Shown: piece after piece, positions 8,125 through 15,679 of the stretch | Numbering within the stretch: position 1 is the stretch's first letter | Layout of the letters: each line of letters opens with the position of its first letter | Position numbers and translations under genes: made by a program | The notes under the pieces: model-generated | Seen by the model: the letters and a program-made list of their open reading frames with translations, nothing else | Told to the model about the DNA's origin: nothing | Databases searched by the model: none | NCBI GenBank assembly: GCA_020200995.1 | Contig: JAIVHQ010000026.1 | Coordinates: 1,114 to 31,722, forward strand | From: Flavobacteriales bacterium | GTDB taxonomy: Bacteria; Bacteroidota; Bacteroidia; Flavobacteriales_D; Cryomorphaceae | Direction of reading: 5' to 3' | Length of the DNA stretch: 30,609 nt

Positions 8125-8843
8125 AGGTAGATATCCTCGTCATCACAGCCCATCCCGACGACGCCGAGCTCAGTTGCGGAGGTACCATTATTTCCGCTGT
8201 TGCTCAGGGTAAAAAAGTGGTCGCATTGGACCTTACGCGGGGCGAACTCGGCACCCGCGGCACTGCCGAAACCCGCGCCGAGGAAGCCACGGCCGCAGCA
8301 AAAATCATGGGACTGAGTGCCCGGGATAATGCGCTCCTTCCCGACGGCTTTTTGGCCAATACCCGCGATCAGCAAATGGCCATTCTGCCCTTTATCAGAA
8401 AGTACCGACCCGAAATAGTCATCACCAATGCCATTCGCGATCGCCACCCTGACCACGGCAAAGCCTCCGAATTGGTCAGCGATGCCTGTTTTCTCAGCGG
8501 GCTCAAGGCCATTGAAACTTCTGATAGAGGGCAGACCCAATCGGCCTGGCGCCCCCGCGCTGTGTACCACATCATCCAGGACCGCCGCATCGAGCCCGAC
8601 TTCATTGTAGATATATCAGACAGCTTCGAGCAAAAGATGGAAGCGATACAGGCTTACAAAACCCAATTTTACACCGGCGAACCTCAAAAGGAAGAGGAAG
8701 TCACACCCATTTCCACTCCCGCTTTTATGGACGGATTGAAATCGCGCGCCCGTGAGTACGGTCGCCTCATCAATGTGGAATACGGGGAGGGATTTACCAC
8801 TGAGCGCCCCGCAGGGGTTAAAGATCTTTCCGACCTTTTGTAA
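8121..8843 (+). CDS. bshB1: Bacillithiol biosynthesis deacetylase BshB1
   Basis: 240 aa from ATG 8121. A longer frame from 8016 only shadows maf. LmbE/PIG-L-type zinc deacetylase that removes acetate from GlcNAc-malate to give GlcN-malate in bacillithiol synthesis. Zinc motif AHPDDAELSCGG (10-21), the LTRGELGTRGTAETRAEEA stretch characteristic of BshB1, LPDGFL and RDRHPDHGKA (His109, Asp111, His112) are all present, followed by YKTQFY and a C-terminal REYGRLINVEYGEGF typical of the family. It closes the overlapping gene chain that starts in ccmB/ccmC. Neither bshA nor bshC is in the window. No clear terminator hairpin with a T-run follows. Confidence 0.93.
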   Translation: MKVDILVITAHPDDAELSCGGTIISAVAQGKKVVALDLTRGELGTRGTAETRAEEATAAAKIMGLSARDNALLPDGFLANTRDQQMAILPFIRKYRPEIVITNAIRDRHPDHGKASELVSDACFLSGLKAIETSDRGQTQSAWRPRAVYHIIQDRRIEPDFIVDISDSFEQKMEAIQAYKTQFYTGEPQKEEEVTPISTPAFMDGLKSRAREYGRLINVEYGEGFTTERPAGVKDLSDLL

Positions 8844-8884
8844 GAAAAAGTTGATTTTTCGTGACGCTCATTCACGGCCCTTTG

Positions 8885-9188
8885 TCAGGCAATTTTTCGT
8901 CGTGATTCATCCTGAAGCGACACCCATTTTAGAAATCCTCTATATGCAGTGGGGTCATTGAAGTCCAGTTTTTTCTTCAAACGTTTGCGGTGGTTCTTGA
9001 CGGTGTTTTCCGATATGTGCAATTTTCCTGCAATTTCTCTTGAGGTCAATCCACTTCGCAAATTTCACTTCTTTGAGTTCTGAGTCCGTGATGGCGAATA
9101 TTGCGCCGAGGTTTATAGCCAAAGTTTTGAATGCAGAAATTTCATGGGGAGCCATTTTAATTATTTTGAGGTTGGTTAGCGAATTCAA
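8885..9188 (-). pseudogene. LuxR-type helix-turn-helix regulator, frameshifted
   Basis: Reading the minus strand, one frame gives SAFKTLAINLGAIFAITDSELKEVKFAK and then loses similarity; from the next bases the +1 frame continues LTSREIAGKLHISENTVKNHRKRLKKKLDF to a TGA at 8887-8885. Together these form a GerE/LuxR DNA-binding domain (LT..E.EV...A..GLTSREIA..L.ISENTVKNHR..). The break is at about 9052-9060. The 5' frame is open to 9218; possible starts are TTG 9188 or ATG 9155. The product would be only about 90-100 aa, with no receiver or sensor domain visible. Either a decaying regulator or a sequencing indel; call of HTH is firm, status is not. Confidence 0.7.
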
Positions 9189-9218
9189 GAATTGGTTGGC
9201 GAATTCTTGTTTCAGAAA

Positions 9219-9664
9219 TTAAAAGTACTTAAAAATGACCATTTTCAAAGTTGGAAATCACGGTGTTGCGCAGGGTGATTTCACGGTATTCGGTGTTTGA
9301 TTTGGCAAGAAATGCATGACGATAACTCAGACTCTTGTGATTGTCTATGATTCATGCGGTTGCGGAACCTATTTATGCTTTTTTCCTACAAACCTGATAT
9401 TTGGATTCAGAGCCGGATCTTTTCGAGCTGTTTTCTTTTTTTAAAAATGATCATTTATTGACCATAAGTGATGAATAAACGGGGGCTATATATTCCGGTT
9501 TTTTTGATCTTGGAGCATCTATACTTGAGAAGGTCGATTTTGGATAATTTGAAATCAAAGGATCGCAGATGCGCTGAATCGTGCAAGGCAATTTAGAATT
9601 GATACAAATATTCAAATCTCGCACACAATAATTGTGGTAACCGTAATCACAAAATTGTGGTCAT
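9219..9664. other. AT-rich non-coding stretch with small palindromes
   Basis: No credible ORF. Features seen: AAAATGACCATTTT at 9232-9245, close upstream of the LuxR remnant on its strand, and the perfect palindrome AAATGATCATTT at 9445-9456; two CACAA/TTGTG palindromes, CACAATAATTGTG at 9624-9636 and CACAAAATTGTG at 9648-9659, spaced 24 bp centre to centre. These look like protein-binding sites but no cognate regulator can be named. Confidence 0.4.
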
Positions 9665-9692
9665 AAAAAAAGCAGCCCCTTGTGGGACTGCT
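9665..9692 (-). terminator. Rho-independent terminator of the T9SS protein gene
   Basis: Minus-strand hairpin AGCAGTCCC / ACAA / GGGGCTGCT (9 bp with one G-U pair, plus positions 9692-9671) followed by a run of six T (9670-9665). It starts about 28 bp after the stop of the secreted protein gene. Confidence 0.9.
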
Positions 9693-9719
9693 TCTTGCCA
9701 ATTAAAGAAAATGGGTTGA

Positions 9720-12269
9720 TCAGTTCTTCACCACACGAACGGTGGCGACTGAATCATTGCCGGTTACATTGAGGAGGTACACTCCGCGTTGCAGCTCGGA
9801 CAGGTTGATTTGGTACACCCCGTTTTCGATGATGTTCAAACGCTCTTGCTTCACGAGTTTTCCCGCGATGTCGAAGAGAGAAAAGTTGAATTGACCTTCA
9901 CCCAATCCTGCTACTTTCACGTTCACCACATCTGTGGTCGGGTTGGGGTAGGTGGTGATGTTTCTGTTGAAATCGCTGTTGTCGGCGGAAACTGATATAT
10001 CTACGATACCCGAAACATTTACGGAAGCCTCGGCACCTGCGCCTGTGTGAGTAACGGCTCCGGTGTAATCGCCGGGAATGAGTCCTCCTGCTAGGCGCAC
10101 GAAGATTTCGTTGTTGTCGAGGTCTTCGCCGGCATCTGCAAAATTCACGGTCAGGGCGTCACTCCAGTCACTTCCGTCAAAGGAAATTTCGAAAGAAGCG
10201 GGAGCAGTAACATTGATTTGGCCGGTCAGATCCGAAAGGTTCTGTGCTGATATCACGTAACTCTGTGCCGCCGATGGTCCTTCGTTTTCCACATAGTTCA
10301 AGCCTGTAATTTCTACAGGATTTGCAGAAATCGAAGGGGCAACGGATTCAAATCCTGTCATCAGGATATCGTCGATGTTCAACCTGCGGTTGTCGGATCC
10401 TTCGTCACTTACTGTCACGAATCGAACGCGAACGTTTCCACTCACGTTTACATCTTCGCTGAAAGTGGCGGGGTCGGGTCCACCTGTGAATTCTTCTCCA
10501 ATCTGTGTCCACGATCCGCCGCCGTCTGTGCTGTATTCAGCTACGTAAGCCACTTGATCGTCGTTTCCGTACTGCGCGTACAAAAAGGCGAGGGTTCCGA
10601 GACCGTCGGTTTTGTCTTCGAGCATGGTCATTGTGGTTGCGCCGTATCCGCGCAGCCTTGCTGAGCGCACGCCGTTTTTGAAGTCAGCAGGAAGATCGCC
10701 AATCAAGGCTTGGGTCATTTCCCATTCCATGCCGCTCAACACTACGTTGCCTGCTGCATAACCGGTTTTCACTTCTTCCGCTCCTTCAAAATCTATGAAG
10801 TAAGAACCTTCAGGAGGAGCGATGCTCACATTGCCCGATACAGGCAAGTCTGCTGAAGCTCCGCCTCCAACATGCGATATTGTACCCTCAACAGCTCCGG
10901 GATCCAGTCCTGCGGCCATACGCACGTATACAGTAACGGGCTGTCCTTCAAGGGCACCTTCGTCAAACGGAAACGTGGTGGAGGTACCGAAATCAGCATC
11001 GTTGGCAGATACCTCAAATCCTTCGGAGGCACTGACAGTCAATTCTCCCGTACCTTCCAGATTGTTGGCTGTGATGGTGTATGAAGCACTTTCAGACGGA
11101 CCTTCTCCTTCAACGTAAGCGAGTCCTGTGATTGATCCCGTGCTCGCGGCAATAATAGGCCCTGAGACACTTACCAATGAAAATTCATCGATTCTCCAGG
11201 TAGCACACTGGCCTTCGGTGTACACGTACTTGAACGCCACATAAACTCCTTCAGTGTCGAGGTTTTGCAGGTCATCGTAAGCCCCGAAATCTACAGTAAC
11301 ATTGATACCAATTCCGGCATCCGTGAATACTTCGTTGGTGATAAGCGCAATATCTGTCCAATCGGCAGCATTTGGATCACCCGCTCCACTGTAATTGATG
11401 CTATAGACGAGCTCAAGGTTGTTTTCACCATTCGCAAATCCACGCTGAACGCCGACGGTCAAAAACTCATTATCGGATTCGCTCAGGTCAAAACCAGGGC
11501 TGATTAGCCAAGCTTCGCTCTGCTGACATCCGCTCGCAAAAGCAGACATTGAAGCATTTTCGAAGTTGGCGTTGTGTTGCCATTCTTGTTCTCCGATGAC
11601 ACTCTGGTTAAGCCATCCGTTTGCAAAAGGATCTTCTATGAAGTCGAAGTTGTAGGGCACTGTTGGAGCTAAGCTTTCGAGTGTAAATTCATCAATTCGC
11701 CAGGTAGCACATTGGTCCTGAGTGTAAACATACTTGAATGCCACATAAACTCCGGAAGTGTTGAGGCCTTGCAGGTCATCGTAAGCTCCAAAATCTACAG
11801 TGACATTGATGCCGATTCCGGCATCAGTAAATACCTCGTTGGTGATAAGTTCAATGTTTGTCCAATCGGCAGCATTCGGGTCACCTGCTCCGCTGTAATT
11901 GATGCTGTAAACGAGCTCAAGATCGCTTTCACCGCCACCAAATCCACGCTGAACGCCGACGGTCAAAAACTCATTGAAGGTTTCGCTCAAGTCAAAACCA
12001 GGGCTGATTAACCAAGCCTCGCTCTGCTGACATCCGTCGTCAAAAGCAGACATTGAAGCATTTTCGAAGTTGGCATTGTGTTGCCATTCTTGAGTTCCGA
12101 TGACACTTTGATTGAGCCATCCGTTTGCAAAAGGATCTTCTGAGAAGTCGAAGTTGTAGGGCAACGTCTGTGCCGACACATTCGCCGAAACCAGCGTGAC
12201 CGCTGCTACAGTGAGTGCCGCAAAAAAGCTTGTTACACGTTTGATAGAAATAAGTTGAATTGTTTTCAT
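9720..12269 (-). CDS. Secreted modular protein with two choice-of-anchor-J-like repeats and T9SS type A sorting domain
   Basis: 849 aa from ATG 12269; the open frame continues upstream to a TTG at 12368, but that overlaps the promoter -33 element and ATG 12269 starts a clean signal peptide (1-33, ending NVSA). Order of parts: repeat 1 (about 36-203) and repeat 2 (204-371), 168 aa each and nearly identical, with PYNFDF.EDPFANGWLNQS at the start and CATWRIDEF at the end, resembling the choice-of-anchor J / MAM-like beta-sandwich; an Ig-like domain (about 375-483); another beta-sandwich (about 484-642, YFIDFEG...RRLNIDDILMTGFE); a second Ig-like domain (about 643-760); and the C-terminal sorting domain 768-849 (YPNPTTDVVNVKV, FDIAGKLVKQ, GVYLLNV). 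It is exported by the type IX system and probably attached to the surface. No catalytic motif is seen; an adhesin-like or structural role is an inference. Confidence 0.88.
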   Translation of the reverse strand: MKTIQLISIKRVTSFFAALTVAAVTLVSANVSAQTLPYNFDFSEDPFANGWLNQSVIGTQEWQHNANFENASMSAFDDGCQQSEAWLISPGFDLSETFNEFLTVGVQRGFGGGESDLELVYSINYSGAGDPNAADWTNIELITNEVFTDAGIGINVTVDFGAYDDLQGLNTSGVYVAFKYVYTQDQCATWRIDEFTLESLAPTVPYNFDFIEDPFANGWLNQSVIGEQEWQHNANFENASMSAFASGCQQSEAWLISPGFDLSESDNEFLTVGVQRGFANGENNLELVYSINYSGAGDPNAADWTDIALITNEVFTDAGIGINVTVDFGAYDDLQNLDTEGVYVAFKYVYTEGQCATWRIDEFSLVSVSGPIIAASTGSITGLAYVEGEGPSESASYTITANNLEGTGELTVSASEGFEVSANDADFGTSTTFPFDEGALEGQPVTVYVRMAAGLDPGAVEGTISHVGGGASADLPVSGNVSIAPPEGSYFIDFEGAEEVKTGYAAGNVVLSGMEWEMTQALIGDLPADFKNGVRSARLRGYGATTMTMLEDKTDGLGTLAFLYAQYGNDDQVAYVAEYSTDGGGSWTQIGEEFTGGPDPATFSEDVNVSGNVRVRFVTVSDEGSDNRRLNIDDILMTGFESVAPSISANPVEITGLNYVENEGPSAAQSYVISAQNLSDLTGQINVTAPASFEISFDGSDWSDALTVNFADAGEDLDNNEIFVRLAGGLIPGDYTGAVTHTGAGAEASVNVSGIVDISVSADNSDFNRNITTYPNPTTDVVNVKVAGLGEGQFNFSLFDIAGKLVKQERLNIIENGVYQINLSELQRGVYLLNVTGNDSVATVRVVKN
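11154..12161 (-). repeat. In-frame tandem duplication, two 504-bp units
   Basis: Period 504 bp (168 codons): unit 1 at 11658-12161 and unit 2 at 11154-11657, boundary set by the conserved PYNFDF codons. The two copies match at most nucleotide positions, differing mainly at third positions and in short patches (for example GFGGGESD against GFANGENN). This points to a fairly recent internal duplication kept in frame. Confidence 0.9.
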
Positions 12270-12337
12270 TGATGTTGTTTTGTGGTGATTAAAGGTTCTT
12301 TTGTTTGGCCGTTTTAGCCTTCCGTCATTTAGGGGTA

Positions 12338-12368
12338 CAAAGAAACCTGTAAATCGGGTTTTTTCCAA
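12338..12368 (-). promoter_or_regulatory. Bacteroidota-type promoter of the T9SS protein gene
   Basis: Minus strand: TTG at 12368-12366 (-33 region), 20-nt spacer, then TTTCTTTG at 12345-12338, one base from the TAnnTTTG -7 consensus. It lies about 70 bp upstream of ATG 12269. Confidence 0.55.
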
Positions 12369-12645
12369 TGTTTAGCCGTTTCAAATCCATTACCACGGGG
12401 CCTAAGACTTGTTATCCGTGAATGAGTCTTTTTAAGTCGCCGACCGTCAGGGTTCTGGAGGATAGTCTTGGTGTGTTATTTTTAAATTAACTTTTCAACC
12501 GTTTTCACAATTGCCGGCTATGACGCCATCGCCGCCTTCCAATTGAGTGCTCTGCCGGGTTGCGCGAAAAGATGATCCCAAAGTCATATTGTATCGAATC
12601 TGCCCGGGCGCTCGCCCACTGAATCATACTCACCGGATCTTGCAC
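12369..12645. other. Intergenic stretch between convergent-side 3' end of the M14 gene and T9SS gene upstream region
   Basis: With the 5' region of the secreted protein gene this makes a 376-bp gap without a gene. I see only a weak hairpin AAGACT...AGTCTT followed by TTTTT (about 12406-12435, plus strand) and a GC-rich GGGCGAGCGCCC palindrome just after the M14 stop. No ORF or RNA gene is recognised. Confidence 0.4.
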
Positions 12646-13668
12646 TTAGACGGGGGTGCCGATGTGGAGTAATGCATCGCCTTGGTTCACAATGGGCATA
12701 TTGTTGTGCCCGAGTACAAAGCCGGAAGTGTGGGCCTTAATCTTCACGCTGAATTCACCGAATGGATCGGTGATATAGCCCAGCAGGTCGCCTTTGTTGA
12801 TGTGCATCCCCGATTTGATCAAGCCTTTGTAAATCCCAGATCTTTTGGCCCGCAGCCAGGTGGAACTGCTACAAACTATCGTCGCCGGAGGAGGGGGCGG
12901 GGCCTCCTGAAGCATCTCGAAATGGTGAAGCAGGCGTTTGGCGCCGTTGATGCCTTCTTTAATCACTTCCTCATCGAGGCGAAGGCTTTCTCCGCCCTCA
13001 TAAACCAAAATCGAGGCGCCGCCCTTGAAAGCCTGCTTCCGCAAACTTTTTTCGATAAAGGGGCTTTCCAAAATCAGCGGAGCTCCGAAAGCTTTGGCCG
13101 GAGCTTCAGCCGCGCTGTCGGAAGCGGCGTAGCGAATTTGCGGAAAGTTGAACCGCGATGCGCCGCCCGTGTGAAAATCCACCCCGAAGTCTATGGCGGG
13201 CAATACCTGCTTGGAGAGAAAGTGGGCTACCCGCGCCGCGAGCGATCCTGTCGAATTGCCTGGAAAGCTTCGGTTGATGTCTTTTCCATCTGCCACCTCG
13301 CGGCTGAAATTCAAAAAGCCGTAGATGTTCATCACGGGAATGGCCACCACAGTGCCTCGCTCCAAATTGTCAAAAAGGGAGGCTTCGAGCATGCGCCGCA
13401 CGATCTCGATTCCGTTCACTTCATCGCCGTGGAGCCCGCCGCTCAGCAGGATCACGGGCCCGGGCTTGTTGCTCCGCGACACATACACGGGCAGGTCGAT
13501 GATGGTGCCCGAAGCGAGGCGGGCGATGTTGGCCTTTACCCGCACATTTGTGTTGGGAGCTATGGCCTTTCCGTTGATTATTAAGTCTTTTTTTGCGATG
13601 ACAGGGCGTTTTTGAGGGCGCAAAGATACACAATTGTCGCATTTCGATAATTGCGTAGGTGGGTACAT
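12646..13668 (-). CDS. Succinylglutamate desuccinylase/aspartoacylase-family zinc deacylase (M14-like)
   Basis: 340 aa from ATG 13668, but the true start is uncertain: a TATCTTTG -7 box lies inside the first 16 codons and homologs begin near KKDLIINGKAI (residue ~26), so TTG 13623 or a rarer codon further on is possible. Zinc site GGLHGDEVNG (His and Glu of HxxE), substrate motif DGKDINRSFPG, third ligand in VDFHTGG, and catalytic Glu in LVYEGGES. The C-terminal ~90 residues form the usual beta domain (SGMHINKGDLLGYITDPFG, HTSGFVLG). These enzymes cleave amide bonds next to carboxylates. Divergently placed to rimB-rimK, it may remove glutamyl residues or N-acyl groups related to RimK products; no amino-acid catabolism genes surround it, which argues against arginine degradation. 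Confidence 0.85.
   Translation of the reverse strand: MYPPTQLSKCDNCVSLRPQKRPVIAKKDLIINGKAIAPNTNVRVKANIARLASGTIIDLPVYVSRSNKPGPVILLSGGLHGDEVNGIEIVRRMLEASLFDNLERGTVVAIPVMNIYGFLNFSREVADGKDINRSFPGNSTGSLAARVAHFLSKQVLPAIDFGVDFHTGGASRFNFPQIRYAASDSAAEAPAKAFGAPLILESPFIEKSLRKQAFKGGASILVYEGGESLRLDEEVIKEGINGAKRLLHHFEMLQEAPPPPPATIVCSSSTWLRAKRSGIYKGLIKSGMHINKGDLLGYITDPFGEFSVKIKAHTSGFVLGHNNMPIVNQGDALLHIGTPV
13621..13628 (-). promoter_or_regulatory. -7 element (TATCTTTG) for the M14 deacylase gene
   Basis: Perfect TAnnTTTG on the minus strand. Transcription from here would begin near 13614, downstream of ATG 13668, which is the main reason to doubt that start codon. No matching -33 TTG is evident at the usual distance. 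Confidence 0.45.
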
Positions 13669-13687
13669 ACTTTGGAAAAGTAAACCT

Positions 13688-13695
13688 TACATTTG
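13688..13695 (+). promoter_or_regulatory. -7 element (TACATTTG) for rimB-rimK
   Basis: Perfect TAnnTTTG, 21 bp before the ATG at 13717. A TTTG sits at 13671-13674 but at a short 13-nt spacing. Its position rules out the TTG at 13694 as the start of rimB and supports ATG 13717. Confidence 0.5.
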
Positions 13696-13716
13696 CCCCC
13701 ATCCCGAAGAGACAGC

Positions 13717-14151
13717 ATGGAGGACACACCGCAATACCAAGGCAAATGGATTTTGGGAAATAAGGAGAAAATCGCGTTTCCCGACTTGGAACGCCAAAAT
13801 ATTGTGGCCCGCATTGACAGCGGTGCGCAGTCGTCATCGGCACACTGCGACAAGATTTGGATTGAACGCATGGCCGGAGAGAAAGTGCTGTGCTGTCGTT
13901 TTCTAAAGCGCTCAGCAAAGGTGGTACGCTTTAACCATTTTTCGCGGAAGCGGGTAAAAAGCTCAAATGGAACCCTACAAACAAGATATTCCGTGCGATT
14001 AAAAATCAGGCTCGGAGAAGTGGAGAAAACTTCGGAGGTTACCCTCACCGATCGTTCCACAATGAATTATTCAGTGCTGCTCGGAAGGCGATTTCTGCGC
14101 GGCGATTTTTTAATTGACGTTTCTAAAAGTTATTTGCAAAGTAAAAAGTAA
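13717..14151 (+). CDS. rimB: RimB-type retropepsin-like protease (ATP-dependent zinc protease family)
   Basis: 144 aa from ATG 13717. The family (PF05618) has a single-domain aspartic-protease fold; in Pseudomonas RimB acts with RimK in control of ribosomal protein S6 glutamylation. Catalytic-type motif ARIDSGAQSSSAHC (D-S-G-A) is near residue 30, and the C-terminal signature LLGRRFLRGDFLIDVSKSYL runs to the end (quoted motif 122-141). FPDLERQNIVARIDSGA replaces the usual LPxLG start. Two bases separate its stop from the rimK ATG, so the pair forms one transcription unit, with the M14 deacylase divergent. Confidence 0.87.
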   Translation: MEDTPQYQGKWILGNKEKIAFPDLERQNIVARIDSGAQSSSAHCDKIWIERMAGEKVLCCRFLKRSAKVVRFNHFSRKRVKSSNGTLQTRYSVRLKIRLGEVEKTSEVTLTDRSTMNYSVLLGRRFLRGDFLIDVSKSYLQSKK

Positions 14152-14153
14152 TC

Positions 14154-15059
14154 ATGCGTATAGCCATTCTTTCCCGCAATTCTAAATTGTATTCTACCCG
14201 CCGCCTCAAGGAGGCCGCAGAAGCCCGCGGACACGAGGCCATGGTCATTGACCACATGCGATGCACCGTGATCGGCGAACACCAAAATCCACGTATTCTC
14301 TACAACGGCGAGGAGCTCAAAGATGTGGATGCTGTAGTACCTCGCATCGGAGCATCGGTCACCTTTTATGGCACTGCTGTGGTGCGGCAGTTCGAGATGC
14401 AGGGCGTTTTTGCTGTGAATTCTTCGATATCAATTGTCCGCTCTCGCGACAAGCTGCGCAGCCTGCAGATTTTTTCGCGCCACGACATCGGCATTCCCAA
14501 AACCATTTTCACCAACCAGCCGAAGGATGTGGAAAGACTCATCAAGGAGATTGGTGGTGCACCCTGTGTCATCAAGCTGCTCGAGGGCACCCAGGGTATT
14601 GGCGTAGTGCTGGCCGAGACAAAGAAAGCGGCGAAATCCGTGGTCGAAGCCTTTCACGGACTCAAGGCAAACATGCTGATCCAGGAATTTATAGCCGAGG
14701 CGGGAGGTGCGGATATTCGCGCCTTTGTTGTAGACGGAAAAGTGGTGGGTGCCATGAAGCGCCAAGGCGCGGAAGGCGAATTTCGCAGCAACCTCCACCG
14801 CGGTGGCTCGGCCAAAAAAGTAACCCTTACACCCGCCCAACGCCAGCTGGCATTGAGCGCAGTAAAAGCGATGGGCCTGCACATGGCGGGAGTCGACATG
14901 CTCGAATCATCGCGCGGACCGCTGGTGCTCGAAGTGAACTCATCGCCGGGACTCGAGGGCATTGAAGCTGCCACGGGCAAGGACGTAGCCGCCTCTGTGA
15001 TCAAACACATCGAGGCCAACGTGGGCAAAAACCGACGCGGCGACAAGGTGGGGGCGTAG
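14154..15059 (+). CDS. rimK: RimK-family ATP-grasp ligase (ribosomal protein S6 - L-glutamate ligase type)
   Basis: 301 aa, full length for the family. N-terminal MRIAILSRNSKLYSTRRLKEAA, DAVVPRIGAS (about 61-70), the ATP-grasp lid and strand APCVIKLLEGTQGIGVVLAE (quoted piece about 138-157), MLIQEFIAEAGGADIRAFVVD, MKRQGAEGEFRSNLHRGG, and the magnesium-binding tail VDMLESSRGPLVLEVNSSPGLEG (E and N of EVNSSPG) are all intact. RimK adds glutamates to the C-terminus of S6 in E. coli and can also make poly-glutamate; the local target is not shown. Co-transcribed with rimB. A GGGCCTCCC...GGGAGCCC hairpin at 15083-15117 may be its terminator but lacks a T-run. Confidence 0.93.
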   Translation: MRIAILSRNSKLYSTRRLKEAAEARGHEAMVIDHMRCTVIGEHQNPRILYNGEELKDVDAVVPRIGASVTFYGTAVVRQFEMQGVFAVNSSISIVRSRDKLRSLQIFSRHDIGIPKTIFTNQPKDVERLIKEIGGAPCVIKLLEGTQGIGVVLAETKKAAKSVVEAFHGLKANMLIQEFIAEAGGADIRAFVVDGKVVGAMKRQGAEGEFRSNLHRGGSAKKVTLTPAQRQLALSAVKAMGLHMAGVDMLESSRGPLVLEVNSSPGLEGIEAATGKDVAASVIKHIEANVGKNRRGDKVGA

Positions 15060-15101
15060 TGCGTTTTCAACCTTTCGGATGAGGGCCTCCCGCTCATTAA
15101 A

Positions 15102-15650
15102 AATGGTCGGGGAGCCCTTCTGAATGATGTAAGTGTCGAGATGTACAGCAATTGTTGTACGAAGTCACAACTACGCGTCACTCAGAGCGTCCAAAATTTG
15201 CATTTACAGAAAGGAAATGACAGTTGCGTAAGATGCTCCGCTGGGCATTTGCCCTGCGGAAATAGCAGTAGCATGCCAAATTGAAATAAGGTAGTTGTGG
15301 GCATTCGCCCACGTTGGTATTCATCAGTTCATTATCTTAGTTAAACAAAATCAACATGGCCACATAAATTATTGATGCGGTGTGATTTAAAAAATATGTC
15401 ATTGGTAAGGAAGGAGCGAAGCTTATGACTGAAGAGTCTCCCTTTTCCTGAACGGGAAAGCCCGTTTACACGCAATTCCCTATCTGAATGAGTATTCCAA
15501 AATTTCCGGGATTAATAAATCTGATTCTCCGATAACAGGAGACTCTTCACTCCGCTGCGCTCCGTTCTGAGTGACGTGGGTGATGAACTGGTTACTAATT
15601 GGAGTAAAAAGTTATAACTACGCGTCACTCGGAAGGGCTCCCCGACCATT
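15102..15650. repeat. Inverted repeat pair bounding ~550 bp
   Basis: AATGGTCGGGGAGCCCTTC at 15102-15120 is perfectly inverted at 15632-15650. Directly inside the right arm lies AACTACGCGTCACTC (15616-15630), also found about 50 bp inside the left arm but in direct orientation, so the interior is rearranged rather than a simple terminal-inverted-repeat element. Confidence 0.75.
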
Positions 15651-15679
15651 AATACGGGTGGGGAGTAGCGAAGCGGAAT

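Noticed and set aside
8844..9719. CRISPR array or small phage remnant in the AT-rich gap
   Set aside because: No regularly spaced repeats and no phage-type gene; only palindromes and the LuxR fragment are seen.
12682..13584. 300-aa plus-strand open frame opposite the M14 deacylase
   Set aside because: Antisense shadow; the minus strand carries all zinc-site motifs.
15102..15650. Complete insertion sequence bounded by the 19-bp inverted repeats
   Set aside because: Only ~550 bp with no transposase frame, and internal repeats are not arranged as in an IS.
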